Assembly: GCF_900129635.1 (NCBI RefSeq)
Contig: NZ_FSRB01000001.1
Span: 496,001-560,000 of the forward strand
DNA length: 64,000 nt
Reading direction: 5' to 3'
DNA from: Singulisphaera sp. GP187
GTDB lineage: Bacteria; Planctomycetota; Planctomycetia; Isosphaerales; Isosphaeraceae
The translations under genes and the position numbers were made by a program. Shown one piece after another: positions 52,144 through 61,478 of the stretch (its first letter is position 1; every line of letters starts with the position of its first letter). The notes beneath the pieces were generated by a model that was given only the letters and a program-made list of their open reading frames with translations, had not been told where the DNA came from and did no database searches.

Positions 52144-53004
52144 ATGCGAACCCGAGGTCTGGCTGCGTTTACGGCGGGTTGGCTGGCACTGGGGGCGGGG
52201 GCGGCAGCCATCGCCGAGACCCACATCTACGTTGCCGATCATGAAACCCGGAAAGTGATTAAGATCAAGGAGGACGGCACCCTCCTCTGGGATGCGACGA
52301 ACAACAACGGCCACGACGTCCAGTTGCTGCCTGACGGTCACCTGTTGATCATCAACGGCCAGACCGTTCAGGAAATCGCTCCGGACAAGTCGGTGGTCTG
52401 GGAGGTTGGCAAGCCGGTCGTCGACGTTGCGGAGTCGGCCCAGCGATTGGCGAACGGCAACACGGTGATCGCCGACAACGGGCGGCACCGGGTGATCGAG
52501 ATCAACCCCAAGAAGGAGATCGTCTGGGAGTACGACGTGGCGAATACGAACAAACGCCCCACCCCGACGATGCGGCAAGTTCGCCGCTTGCCGAACGGCA
52601 ACACCCTGATCTGTGCCAGCACCGAGGACAAGGTTCTCGAAGTCTCGCCCGACAAGCAGGTGGTCTGGAGCTACGCGCTTCCGTTCCCCTACCTGGCGAC
52701 GCGGCTCGAGAATGGCCACACCCTCATCAGCAGCGGCGCGGGCTACGGCAGCGAGGCGGGATACTTCTTGGTCGAGGTTGACGGCAAGGGCGAAGTCGTC
52801 TGGAAGTACGGTGGCAAGGACAGCCCCGCCGACCAGCACCTGAACTGGCCCTCCGGTTTCGTCCGGAAAGCCAACGGCAACACGATCATCTCGATCGCCC
52901 AGGACGGCGTTCTCCGCGAGGTTTCCCCCGACAAGAAGACCGTCCGCACCGTTCGGAGCCCTGCGATGAAGCATCCGTGCACTCTGGTTGTGGTCGACGA
53001 ATAA
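52144..53004 (+). CDS. Exported PQQ-like/NHL-type beta-propeller protein
   Basis: A 286-residue protein from ATG 52144, since a signal peptide follows (GLAAFTAGWLALGAGAAAIA); the frame is open further upstream but overlaps nadE. Repeats of the form LPNGNTLI/LADNGRHRVIEI/KEIVWEY recur about six times (GHDVQLLPDGHLLI, AQRLANGNTVIA, VRRLPNGNTLIC, ATRLENGHTLIS, GFVRKANGNTII), giving a propeller like arylsulfotransferase or NHL families. No catalytic residues are recognised. Function unknown. Confidence 0.85.
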   Translation: MRTRGLAAFTAGWLALGAGAAAIAETHIYVADHETRKVIKIKEDGTLLWDATNNNGHDVQLLPDGHLLIINGQTVQEIAPDKSVVWEVGKPVVDVAESAQRLANGNTVIADNGRHRVIEINPKKEIVWEYDVANTNKRPTPTMRQVRRLPNGNTLICASTEDKVLEVSPDKQVVWSYALPFPYLATRLENGHTLISSGAGYGSEAGYFLVEVDGKGEVVWKYGGKDSPADQHLNWPSGFVRKANGNTIISIAQDGVLREVSPDKKTVRTVRSPAMKHPCTLVVVDE

Positions 53005-53113
53005 TCTTATCAGGGATATCCATCCCGGCCGGACGACCAGCCGTGGGGACTCTGGCGGTCCGGCCGTTTGGGATTGACCCCGACGGCCGCCTGCCGGTGG
53101 AGAAGAGGCCGAG

Positions 53114-53824
53114 ATGTCCACGTACTTTTGTAGCGATTCCCACGCCTTCCACGGCAATATCATGAAGTATTGCCGTCGAACCGCCTTTATGACCCCTTCC
53201 GACCTTGCGGCCTTTCTCGAGCTCGAGTCCTCCGGGGGAGACTTTCGATCACTCCGTATCAGCGACGAGTCGATCGATAAGATGAATCGGGGCTTGGTTG
53301 CGAATATCAACGCGCGGGTCGGATCCGATGATGTGCTCTGGTTTCTAGGCGACTGGGTGTTTGGCTACGGCGGAGACTACTTTCGCAATGCGCGTTGGTT
53401 TCGCGACCAGATTCACTGCCGCACGATCAATTTCGTCTGGGGCAACCACGACGATCGGAGGATCGGCAACCTGTTCGCGGCCACCTTCGACCAGGTTGAG
53501 ATCAACCTGGGAGACGTCCGAATGACGCTCAACCACTACCCGATGCTCACCTGGAGCGGACAGCACCACGGCTCGGTGGAACGCCCAAACATTCATCTCT
53601 ATGGGCATGTTCACGCTCTCTATCAGCGCGATCTGGAGTCGTGTCCGATCAAGTATTCCCAGGCCTGGGCCGCACTCGACGTCGGCTTCGACGGTCACGA
53701 CTATCAGGTCTGGTCGCTCGATGAGATTCTCGATTGCCTTCGTCCCAAGCTCCAGGCCCTCGAAGTCTTGAAACGAGAGAGCGGACAATTCGATCCGTTT
53801 CGCGGTCGCTCCTCCCGGGGCTGA
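53114..53824 (+). CDS. Calcineurin-type metallophosphoesterase
   Basis: A 236-residue protein. Metal motifs are SDSHAFHGN near 7-15 (D-x-H), FLGDWVFG (GD), WGNHDDRRI (GNHD), LNHYPMLTW (H) and YGHVHALY (GHxH). This matches the small metallophosphoesterases that include predicted UDP-diacylglucosamine or phage-type phosphoesterases. It is cytoplasmic, with no signal peptide. A 109-bp gap follows the propeller gene. Confidence 0.9.
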   Translation: MSTYFCSDSHAFHGNIMKYCRRTAFMTPSDLAAFLELESSGGDFRSLRISDESIDKMNRGLVANINARVGSDDVLWFLGDWVFGYGGDYFRNARWFRDQIHCRTINFVWGNHDDRRIGNLFAATFDQVEINLGDVRMTLNHYPMLTWSGQHHGSVERPNIHLYGHVHALYQRDLESCPIKYSQAWAALDVGFDGHDYQVWSLDEILDCLRPKLQALEVLKRESGQFDPFRGRSSRG

Positions 53825-54118
53825 TCGAGCGGTTCTCGCTCGCATGGCACACACGCCAAAGAACATGGATGCTTCGAATCACTTGTTGTCCGTGGTTGCG
53901 CCCTGAATCGAGGCGTTCCGCGAGCCCCAAGCGAGTCGCTCGATGACTTGGGCTCGCGCCCGGTCTTCTGTGACTGCGTCACCACGGTCATCAAGTGCCC
54001 TCGATCTCGAAACCTCACATCAAATTTGTCAGTAATCCTCAGGATTGGCATGCCACCTGCTTGATGGTCAACCAGTTTCCCACTTCTTCTCTTCAGTTCA
54101 GCGAAGCGAGGCGATGCC

Positions 54119-54313
54119 ATGTCCGATTTCAAAGACAAGGTCAAAAGCGGGATCGACACTGCCGCTGAGAAAGCCAAGGAAGTGACGGAAAAAGTTTCGG
54201 ACAAAGCAAAAGACGTCGCGGAGAAAGCCACGAACAAGGCGAAGGACGTCGCTCATCAAGCGGGAGAGCACATCGAGAACGCGGGCGAGAAGGTCAAGGA
54301 TCTGGGGAAGTAA
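54119..54313 (+). CDS. Small LEA-like/CsbD-type stress protein
   Basis: A 64-residue, highly charged protein built from 11-residue units of the form E-K-A-K-D-V-A/T-E-K (EKAKEVTEKVSDKAKDVAEK), which form long amphipathic helices as in late-embryogenesis and apolipoprotein-like proteins. There is no TM segment. Such proteins usually protect membranes or proteins during desiccation or stress. It lies 86 bp before a DUF1328 gene on the same strand. Confidence 0.82.
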   Translation: MSDFKDKVKSGIDTAAEKAKEVTEKVSDKAKDVAEKATNKAKDVAHQAGEHIENAGEKVKDLGK

Positions 54314-54399
54314 GCCGGCTTTTCCCTTTTTTTTGTTGATCTCTGACGTCGCGTCATTCCTTTGCTGACTGAACTTGCTTGCGAAAGGATCTCACCACC

Positions 54400-54573
54400 A
54401 TGTTGCGTTGGTCACTTGCATTCTTGATTCTTGCTTTGATCGCGGGCGTTCTCGGCTTTGGCGGCCTTGAGGGGACGCTGATGCAGTTCGCCAAGATCCT
54501 CTTCTTCCTCTTCCTGATCTTGTTCGTGGTCTCCCTGATTTTCGGCCGGAGAGCCGGCGGCCCTATTGTCTAG
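54400..54573 (+). CDS. DUF1328 membrane protein (YtjA-like)
   Basis: A 57-residue protein from ATG 54400 (AAGGAT upstream). Two TM segments, [19 protein letters not shown] and [19 protein letters not shown], match the DUF1328/YtjA family. It is paired with the LEA-like gene and ends before an intrinsic terminator, so the two probably form a short stress operon. Confidence 0.9.
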   Translation: MLRWSLAFLILALIAGVLGFGGLEGTLMQFAKILFFLFLILFVVSLIFGRRAGGPIV

Positions 54574-54674
54574 CGGGTCTTCGTCGGGTGGGCGTTGTCC
54601 ACCCACGGAGACCCCAGGTGAAGGTCCGCGCCTTCGAGCCTCATCTCGGTCAGGTCGAGACGACACGCAAGCGA

Positions 54675-54722
54675 AAGACCGCGACCCTTGGCAGCCGCCA
54701 AGGGTCGCGGTCTTGTTTTTTT
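54675..54722. terminator. Intrinsic terminator after the stress pair
   Basis: A stem AGACCGCGACCCTTGG paired with CCAAGGGTCGCGGTCT, followed by TTGTTTTTTTT. It lies about 100 bp downstream of the DUF1328 gene and points rightward. The convergent zinc-ribbon gene ends at 54799. Confidence 0.88.
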
Positions 54723-54798
54723 GTTGATGGCCGAGATGTCTGGATGTTTATCGCGACGGTCGCCCCTCAGAAAATCAAAGAAAACCGAGACCAACGGC

Positions 54799-55131
54799 TT
54801 AGGAGTGGGGAGGTGGCTCGGAAAACCCCGTTCGTTTCGCGAACTCCACCAGGGCGCGGTGGATGAGATCGTCCTCACTGAGGCCGCGATATTCGGCCAG
54901 CCGGCTCACCCACTCTCGCCAACTCGGCTCAACCCCCAGGTCATAGCGTTCGAACGTGGCGTCCGACAAGAAGGGGGGCGAGTCGTCGGCGAGGATGTTG
55001 TACTCCTGAGTTGCGTTCGCCTCACCGGCAAGGAAGCGGTGCCCGCACTGGGCGCAGCGGAACCGGCCCTGAGGATCATTGCCGAGCACTTCGCCTTTAC
55101 TGTTGCATGAGGGACATCTCAACAAGCCCAT
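54799..55131 (-). CDS. Zinc-ribbon protein
   Basis: About 110 residues from ATG 55131 (AGGAG about 10 bases upstream). A zinc ribbon CPSCNSKGE...CAQCGHRF lies at residues 6-30. The C-terminal helical part (EPSWREWVSRLAEYRGLSED, DLIHRALVEFAKRTGF) has no recognised family. It may bind nucleic acid or act as an adaptor; this is inferred only from the zinc motif. Confidence 0.75.
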   Translation of the reverse strand: MGLLRCPSCNSKGEVLGNDPQGRFRCAQCGHRFLAGEANATQEYNILADDSPPFLSDATFERYDLGVEPSWREWVSRLAEYRGLSEDDLIHRALVEFAKRTGFSEPPPHS

Positions 55132-55366
55132 ACTCACGGCGCTCCTTAACCCCACCCGAGGGATCGTTGCCGAGCCCGACGCTCCCCGAACCCTTGCGAT
55201 CATCGATCGATCTTATCGTCTACCTTGCAAGGCAGGGACCCGTGACGAAGCTCACGCCCATTTCCAGGGAAAGTGGGCATTTTTGCAGCAGGGACTGGGC
55301 AATGAGATTCGGTGTTTCGGGAATCGAGCACTCGATTTCCTGCTTGCGCATTGGGTCTGTCGGCGC

Positions 55367-56692
55367 TTAACGGACGGCGAGGGCACGTTCGATCGCAAGA
55401 CAGGCTGAGGCTGCGCCTTCTTCCGCGCGGACGATGCGTCCTACCTCGCTGGCACGCGTGATGTGGGTCGGCTCGTCGAGCAGGTGCCGGAGGGCGGTGG
55501 CGGCGCGTCGGACGGTGTAGCGGTCGCGAGTGAGCGTTCGCGCGACCCCCAATCGGCAGACCCGGTACGCGTTGTCGGGTTGGTCGTGAGCCCAGGGAAC
55601 GACCAGCATCGGCCGTCCCGCTCGGAGGGCTTGTGCCGTGGTGCCCACGCCTCCTTGGTGGACGATCGCCGAGGCGCGGGGGAAGAGTTCCGAATACGGG
55701 GCGTACTCCAGGGCGAGCATCGACTCGGGAAGGGGCTCGCGGGGCAGGTTGCGGGGGTCGATCCCGATCAGAAAGACCGCTCGGCGGTCGAGTTGCTCGG
55801 CCGCGGCCCGGCTCCGTTCGTAGAACGTGCCCGCGTCCATTACGGCCGACGATCCGAGCGTGAAGACGATCGGCGGTGGCCCTGCGCTGAGGAACTGCTT
55901 CAACTCGGCCGTCATTCCGGTCGCCTGCACATCGTCGAAGAAGGCGAATCCGGTCTGGACCGCCTGCGACGGCCAGTCGGGCTGGGGTTCGCCCAGGACC
56001 TTCGAGAAGAAGACGAGCATGCAGGTGGGAGACGTCCCGCCCTCAAAGAGCGGGTCGGCCCCCGCGGGCAAGCCCAACTCTTGACGCAGGTGTTGGACCG
56101 GCTCGGTCCATTTGCGGAGGGTCAGCCGCGCCAGACCGTGGAGCGAGCCGTGGAACCGCGGCCCGAGCGAGCGCAGGTGCCTGAGCCAAGGCGCTTGGGG
56201 AGGGACGGATGGGTCATGCTTCGACAGCAACGAGATCGGCGAGAGCACCGCCGAGATCCAGGGGATTCCGGTCGTCTCGGCCACGATCGGGCCGGCGAAC
56301 GCGATCATGTGCGACACCAGGAGATCCGCCCCCTGAACCGCCTGTCGAAGGTCGTCGTAGCTTTCGCGCAAGCTCGGCATGAAGACCTGGCGGATCACGT
56401 TCTCCGACCCCTTCTTCCGATCCATCAACTCGCGGAAGAACTCCGGCTTGGTCTCGACATCCAGTAAGTCGGGGCGGACCGGGTAAAACTCGATCCCTTG
56501 CCGCTCGATCCGCTCGCGGTGATACGCGCTCGTCGCGATGACCGGGACGTGCCCCCTGGCCTGTAACTCCTTGGCCAACGCAATGAACGGGTGCAAATCC
56601 CCCAGCGATCCGAACGTCGCCAGGACGATCCGTCGCGCCGTCACCACGCTTCCGACCTCCCCACCATCCTTGGTCAAATCCCTCGGGTTCAT
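55367..56692 (-). CDS. UGT-like glycosyltransferase (GT1, sterol/MGT type)
   Basis: A 441-residue protein from ATG 56692 (GAGG upstream); an extension to 56725 is weak. The N-terminus IVLATFGSLGDLHPFIALAK is the acceptor-side start of GT1 UDP-glycosyltransferases. The C-terminal donor site shows FTLGSSAVMDA, EYAPYSELFPRASAIVHQGG, VGTTAQALRAGRPMLVVPWA and HDQPDNAYRV, matching the UGT signature of macrolide or sterol glucosyltransferases. It probably glycosylates a lipid or secondary metabolite. No operon partner was identified. Confidence 0.92.
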   Translation of the reverse strand: MNPRDLTKDGGEVGSVVTARRIVLATFGSLGDLHPFIALAKELQARGHVPVIATSAYHRERIERQGIEFYPVRPDLLDVETKPEFFRELMDRKKGSENVIRQVFMPSLRESYDDLRQAVQGADLLVSHMIAFAGPIVAETTGIPWISAVLSPISLLSKHDPSVPPQAPWLRHLRSLGPRFHGSLHGLARLTLRKWTEPVQHLRQELGLPAGADPLFEGGTSPTCMLVFFSKVLGEPQPDWPSQAVQTGFAFFDDVQATGMTAELKQFLSAGPPPIVFTLGSSAVMDAGTFYERSRAAAEQLDRRAVFLIGIDPRNLPREPLPESMLALEYAPYSELFPRASAIVHQGGVGTTAQALRAGRPMLVVPWAHDQPDNAYRVCRLGVARTLTRDRYTVRRAATALRHLLDEPTHITRASEVGRIVRAEEGAASACLAIERALAVR

Positions 56693-56957
56693 CGCCGAAT
56701 ATCCTCGGATCCTTCGTGAAATCATTCACAAAGTCATTCTAGAGGGTCGTGACGGGAAGTAAAGCTAAACGTTCGAGACGTGTGGATGCGGAAGCGGTTC
56801 ACGGCCTCGGAGTGGGTGGCTCGCGAGGCCGCGATTGAAGAGTCTTCAGTGGTTTACGTTCGAGTGGACCCCAGCCACCCAGACGTGAGCCACTCGAGGG
56901 TAAACAGCGGTAACCAGGTGGACCTATTCTGCCTTGATATTGAATAATGTGCAAGCT

Positions 56958-57038
56958 CTGGGTGCCACGGGTTGTCCTCAACCCGTGAGCCAAAAACCTG
57001 GGCGATCGCTCGCGGGTTGAGTACAACCCGTGGCGCCC
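56958..57038. repeat. Intact 81-bp palindromic repeat
   Basis: Outer arms TGGGTGCCACGGGTTGT and ACAACCCGTGGCGCCCA, inner arms CTCAACCCGTGAG and CTCGCGGGTTGAG, centre CCAAAAACCTGGGCGATCG. It is the undisturbed form of the element that is split at 4112-4402. It lies in the 56693-57083 gap between the glycosyltransferase and peptidase genes, where no gene is seen. Confidence 0.88.
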
Positions 57039-57083
57039 AAAGGTCTTAGGTAAGGCGCCTGGTCTGGCCTGCCGGCGTTCCGC

Positions 57084-58277
57084 TCAGGGTTGCCCGGCCA
57101 GGATGGGCACGACCGACGTCTGGAGTCCGCCGGTGACGTGGACCTGGCCGTTGTGAGCGACGAAGACGTTCACCTCGCTGCGGATTCCGAATGTTGTGGG
57201 GTCGTAGATGCCGGGCTCGATCGAGAAGCAGGTGCGAGGGAGGACCAGCCGTTCCTCGTGGGTTTCGAGGTCGTCCATGTTGGCGCCGTTGCCGTGGGTT
57301 TCCTGGCCGATGCTATGCCCGGTGCGGTGGACGAACTTCGCGCCTTGACCCCCCGCTTCAATGACGTGGCGCGCGGCCGCGTCGACTTCCCAGCCACGCA
57401 ACGGCTGACCTGCCGCGAACGCGGTTTTGACCCGCGCGATGGCGGCGTCGCGGGCGCGGGCCACCAACTGGAAGACGTCTTCGTAGAGGGCGGGGACCTG
57501 ATCGCCGACGAAGCCGACCCGGGTTAGGTCGCTATAGACGGCCCGAGGCTGGTCGAGCTTGGCCCAGAGGTCGATCAGCACGAAGTCGCCCGCGCGAATC
57601 GGGGTGTCGGCGGTCGGGTCGGGGGCGTAGTGGGGGTTGCCGCTATGCGGGCCGACGGCCACGATCGGCGAGTGGTCGGTGATCAGGCCATTTTGGTGGA
57701 AGTGGTTCACGATCGCGGTCTGCACTTCGCACTCGGTGACCGACTGGCCGTTGCGGGTGCGTTCGGCGATCAACGCCCAGGCGAGATCAAACGCCGAACA
57801 GGTGTGGGTTTCGGCCGCGCGGTGCATCCGCCACTGGTCGTCGTCCCAGGTGGCCTCGAACATCTGGGCCAGGTCCCCCGACGAGCCGACCTCGACGCCC
57901 GACGCTCGCACCAGCTCGACCGTTCCGGCGTCGACCTTCGAGACGTAGGGGTTGGCGTTGCGTGGCGAGTATTCCATTGCGACCCGATTCATTCCCGTCA
58001 CGAGCTCCGCCACTCCGGCCTCGAGCTCTTGCCAGCGGAGATAGACGCGCGCCTCGCCCGGAAGGTGGTCGAGCACGCCCGACTCGATGCGGTGGACGAG
58101 CTTGCGCGGTTCGCCCTCGGCCGGGATCACGTAGTAGAACCGGCGTGAGGTCAGCAGGGTGTCGGGGAGTTCGAGGATCCGCCGGGCCAGCACGTTCCCG
58201 CCCCGGAAGTCGCAGAGCAACCAGCCGTCGAAACCAAACTGGCGGAGCGCGGACTGGACGGCGGAGAGGTCGAACAT
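57084..58277 (-). CDS. M24-family aminopeptidase P/Xaa-Pro peptidase
   Basis: A 397-residue protein from ATG 58277 (GGAG 9 bases upstream); a longer frame to 58382 overlaps the recQ leader and is less likely. The C-terminal pita-bread domain has the metal ligands FVLIDLWAKL (Asp), AVYSDLTRVG (Asp), RTGHSIGQETHG (His), SIEPGIYD (Glu) and RSEVNVFV (Glu). The N-terminal creatinase-like domain begins VQSALRQFGFDGWLL. It removes N-terminal residues before proline. It is transcribed divergently from recQ. Confidence 0.92.
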   Translation of the reverse strand: MFDLSAVQSALRQFGFDGWLLCDFRGGNVLARRILELPDTLLTSRRFYYVIPAEGEPRKLVHRIESGVLDHLPGEARVYLRWQELEAGVAELVTGMNRVAMEYSPRNANPYVSKVDAGTVELVRASGVEVGSSGDLAQMFEATWDDDQWRMHRAAETHTCSAFDLAWALIAERTRNGQSVTECEVQTAIVNHFHQNGLITDHSPIVAVGPHSGNPHYAPDPTADTPIRAGDFVLIDLWAKLDQPRAVYSDLTRVGFVGDQVPALYEDVFQLVARARDAAIARVKTAFAAGQPLRGWEVDAAARHVIEAGGQGAKFVHRTGHSIGQETHGNGANMDDLETHEERLVLPRTCFSIEPGIYDPTTFGIRSEVNVFVAHNGQVHVTGGLQTSVVPILAGQP

Positions 58278-58500
58278 CGAGCTTGACTCCATCGGGGGAC
58301 GAGAGTAGTGTTCGTCTGTCGAGCGATCAGGGGACAAATTCGTTCTCCCCCCAAGTTTGTCCTCAGAGGGCGGGGAACTCAACCGATCTTCGGCTCGGTC
58401 CCGAAATCGGCCGGGAATCCTTTGGGGGGAGGTACGTTATGATAGGGCTCGATTGGTTACCGGACCCTGCACGCGACGCCTCGCGACGGGAGAATGCTCT

Positions 58501-60426
58501 GTGAGCGATATCGACGACGCCCGGCGGACGCTCCAAGAGACCTTCGGCTTCACCCGGTTTCGCGACGGGCAGGAGCCCGCGATCAGCGCGCTCCTTGAGG
58601 GCCGTCCGGTTTTGGCCGTCTTTCCGACCGGGGCCGGCAAGAGCCTCTGCTATCAACTCCCCGCGCTCTTGCTCGACGGTCTGACGGTCGTGGTCTCGCC
58701 GCTGATCGCGCTAATGAAGGACCAGGTCGACTTCCTCGTCGGACGCGGCATCGCCGCCGCTCGGCTCGATTCTACACTCGAACCCGTCGAGGCGCGGCGG
58801 ATCCTCGACGACCTCCGGGCTGATCGGCTCAAGCTGCTCTACGTGGCCCCGGAGCGGCTCGCGAGCGAGCGGTTCTTTCAGACGCTGAGCAAAACCAAAG
58901 TCGCGCTTTTGGCGGTGGACGAGGCGCACTGCATCAGCGAGTGGGGCCACAACTTCCGGCCGGAATACCTCAAGCTTGCACGCCTTGCCAGGCGGCTCGG
59001 AGTGACTCGCGTGCTGGCGCTGACCGCGACCGCCACGCCGGACGTGGCGGGGCAGGTCGCCCGCGCGTTCGGGATCGCCGAGGCCGACGTCGTGATCACT
59101 GGGTTCCATCGCCGGAACCTGGAGCTGCACGCCAATGCGTGCGCCGCGGAGGATCGGCACGCGAGGCTGCTCAAGAGCCTCAAAAATGGCTCGGCGGGAC
59201 CGACGATCGTGTACGTCACCCTCCAGAAAACGGCCGAGGATCTCGCCGCCTACCTTGTCGGGCACGGGTTCGACGCGATGGCTTATCACGCCGGGATGAA
59301 TGATGAGCGGCGGCACGTCGTCCAGGATCAATTCATGGCGTGCAAGGCAGGCATCGTCGTGGCGACGATCGCCTTTGGCATGGGGATCGACAAGTCCAAC
59401 ATCCGCGCGGTCTATCACTTCAACTTACCCAAGAGTCTCGAGAACTTTGCCCAAGAGATCGGCCGCGCCGGGCGCGATGGAGAACCGGCTCGGTGTGAGT
59501 TATTCGCGTGCGCTGAGGATGTTTTGACGCTCGGAAACTTCACGTACGGCGACACCCCGACCCCGGAAGCGATCTCCGGCCTGCTTGGGGAACTCCTGGG
59601 CCTTGGGCCCACGTTCGATATCTCGGCCTACGACCTCGCGCAGCGGCACGATATCCGACAACTCGTCGTGCAGACGCTGATGACTTATCTCGAGCTTCAA
59701 GGCATTCTGGAAGCGACCGGGCCGTTCTACTCGGACTGCAAGTTCCGTCCGTTGCGCTCCTCGGGCGAGATCCTCGCGCAATACGACCCGACGCGGGCCG
59801 CCTTCCTCCGTCAGATCTTCCGGCAGGCCCGCCCGGGCAAGATCTGGTTCGCGCTCGACGTGCCCGAGGTGGCCCGATCCCTCAATGAGCCGCGCGAACG
59901 CATCAGTGCGGCCTTGAACCACCTGGAAGAGAAGGGGGACGTCGAGCTTCAACTCGCCGGTCTTCGCCAAGGTTATCGTCGGACCACGGGAGAAGCCGAC
60001 CTGGACGAGCTGCGCGAGCGGCTGATCGTCCGGTTTCTCGACCGCGAGCGCCGAGACATCGCACGCGTCAATTCCGTGCTCGCATACGCCCAGGCCGAGG
60101 GCTGTCTCACTGGCCGGCTCCTCGCCTATTTCGGCGAAGCCCTCGCGGGCGATTGCGGTCACTGTGCGCGTTGCCTGGGTGAACCCCCGCTGCCCCTGCC
60201 GCCGGTGCCCGAGCGAGTCCTGGGCGTCCTTGAGAACGAGATCCTCCAGGGCGTGCGGTCCGAACGGCACAAAGCGCTGACCACGTCGCGCCAGCTCACC
60301 CGGTTTTTGTGCGGTCTCTTGTCCCCCGCCTCCAGCCGAGGCAAGCTCGCCAAGCATCGCCAGTTCGCCGCCCTGGCCGACGTGCCCTTTCCTCGCGTGC
60401 TTGATTTTGTAGAAAAGCACATGTGA
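58501..60426 (+). CDS. recQ: RecQ-family ATP-dependent DNA helicase
   Basis: A 641-residue protein from GTG 58501 (GGGAGA upstream); the frame is open to 58357 but without a better start. Helicase motifs are motif 0 FGFTRFRDGQEPAI, Walker A PTGAGKSLCYQ (about 42), DEAHCISEWGHNFRPEY (about 140), TATATPDV, AFGMGIDKSNIRAVYH and EIGRAGRDG. A zinc motif CGHCARC (near 552) lies in the RecQ-Ct region, but the Zn-winged helix part differs from E. coli RecQ and no HRDC domain is evident. It unwinds DNA 3'-5' in recombination and repair. Confidence 0.93.
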   Translation: MSDIDDARRTLQETFGFTRFRDGQEPAISALLEGRPVLAVFPTGAGKSLCYQLPALLLDGLTVVVSPLIALMKDQVDFLVGRGIAAARLDSTLEPVEARRILDDLRADRLKLLYVAPERLASERFFQTLSKTKVALLAVDEAHCISEWGHNFRPEYLKLARLARRLGVTRVLALTATATPDVAGQVARAFGIAEADVVITGFHRRNLELHANACAAEDRHARLLKSLKNGSAGPTIVYVTLQKTAEDLAAYLVGHGFDAMAYHAGMNDERRHVVQDQFMACKAGIVVATIAFGMGIDKSNIRAVYHFNLPKSLENFAQEIGRAGRDGEPARCELFACAEDVLTLGNFTYGDTPTPEAISGLLGELLGLGPTFDISAYDLAQRHDIRQLVVQTLMTYLELQGILEATGPFYSDCKFRPLRSSGEILAQYDPTRAAFLRQIFRQARPGKIWFALDVPEVARSLNEPRERISAALNHLEEKGDVELQLAGLRQGYRRTTGEADLDELRERLIVRFLDRERRDIARVNSVLAYAQAEGCLTGRLLAYFGEALAGDCGHCARCLGEPPLPLPPVPERVLGVLENEILQGVRSERHKALTTSRQLTRFLCGLLSPASSRGKLAKHRQFAALADVPFPRVLDFVEKHM

Positions 60427-60478
60427 TTAAATTGTAGAGGGCGGGCGCGGCCCACCATCGTCGGCTTCTGGTTCAGAA

Positions 60479-60976
60479 TCAGGGTACGGAGCTCACGCGC
60501 TCCCCTTGAGGGGAACGATCCGGACGGCCAACGTCACCGAGGGCCTCTGCGATGAAGTGAACCGAGGCGCCGGGGAAGGCGGCGGCAAGGTCGTGATCCG
60601 GTATTCCGCCAACTCCCGCCAGGATATCCAGAAATTCCTGAAACTGGTGAGCGTCTTCGTACGGTTGACGAGTGTACCTGATGTCGGAGTAACCTCCGTC
60701 GACTTGGTGGCCTCGCGTGGTCACGGAATACCTGAGCGTTTCCAGATGCCGTTGTTCGAGGAATTGCCGCAATTCTTGGTGATCCCGGACGGTTTGCGCC
60801 GGACTGTAGGCTAACTCCCGGAACGTCTCGGGCAACCAGAGGTGAAGGACCTCGGATCGGACGATGATGCCCGCGCCCGCCACCTCGTCGTTGTCATTGC
60901 CTTGAGCCGGTCGGATCCCATTCAAGTTCACGCCCGCCAACCCGGTCATCGCCGTGGCGAGGAAGAAGCCGATCAT
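60479..60976 (-). CDS. Exported or membrane-anchored hypothetical protein
   Basis: A 165-residue protein from ATG 60976 (GGGAGA about 8 bases upstream); the frame extends to 61111. The N-terminus MIGFFLATAMTGLAGVNLNG is signal- or anchor-like. The rest (LHLWLPETFRELAYSPAQTV, RDHQELRQFLEQRHLETLRY, SVTTRGHQVDGGYSDIRYTR) is hydrophilic and probably folded, but no family is recognised. Confidence 0.6.
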   Translation of the reverse strand: MIGFFLATAMTGLAGVNLNGIRPAQGNDNDEVAGAGIIVRSEVLHLWLPETFRELAYSPAQTVRDHQELRQFLEQRHLETLRYSVTTRGHQVDGGYSDIRYTRQPYEDAHQFQEFLDILAGVGGIPDHDLAAAFPGASVHFIAEALGDVGRPDRSPQGERVSSVP

Positions 60977-61478
60977 GATCTTCTCTCCCTTGACGGTGAG
61001 AAGACGTTGGAGCCAACCGTGAGTGGGGCGACCCGTGCCTCGATCGTTGATTTCGGTCGTGAGCAGCCGGGTTGGTGAGCGTTCGAGGCTGGTGGAGAAC
61101 GAGCGGGGCATGGCGAAATCTCACCGAGGCCGCTAGGGTTGGAATAGGCTCTAATACCTGAACCGCGCGGCTTGACCCGACCGGGACAAGTCGGTTGGAA
61201 AATTCACCACAGGGGCACCGAGCCGCGCTGGGGCGGGGTGACGCTCGGCACAGGCTCATCGCGTTCTCTCTCGCTCGCGATGGACTGGGGGGCGATCCGG
61301 ACGGCTGACGATCGAGGTTGATCGGGGTATACTCTTAATTTTTTCGTGATCTTTGTCTCGGATCGAGCTGTTGGCGCGGTTCTGTTCTTTGAGGGGGCGT
61401 GCGCGACCGCAATCCGCGGTCTCCTGGTTGTCGACCCAGCTCGACAGAGGTCATGCGTAACCGTTGTGGTGCACTGCG
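60977..61478. other. Divergent intergenic region before the sigma-kinase pair
   Basis: This 502-bp region contains the promoters for the leftward hypothetical gene and the rightward sigma factor. A/T-rich ATACTCTTAATTTTTTCGTG at about 61329-61348 could be a promoter core, but no consensus pair is clear. Confidence 0.45.
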
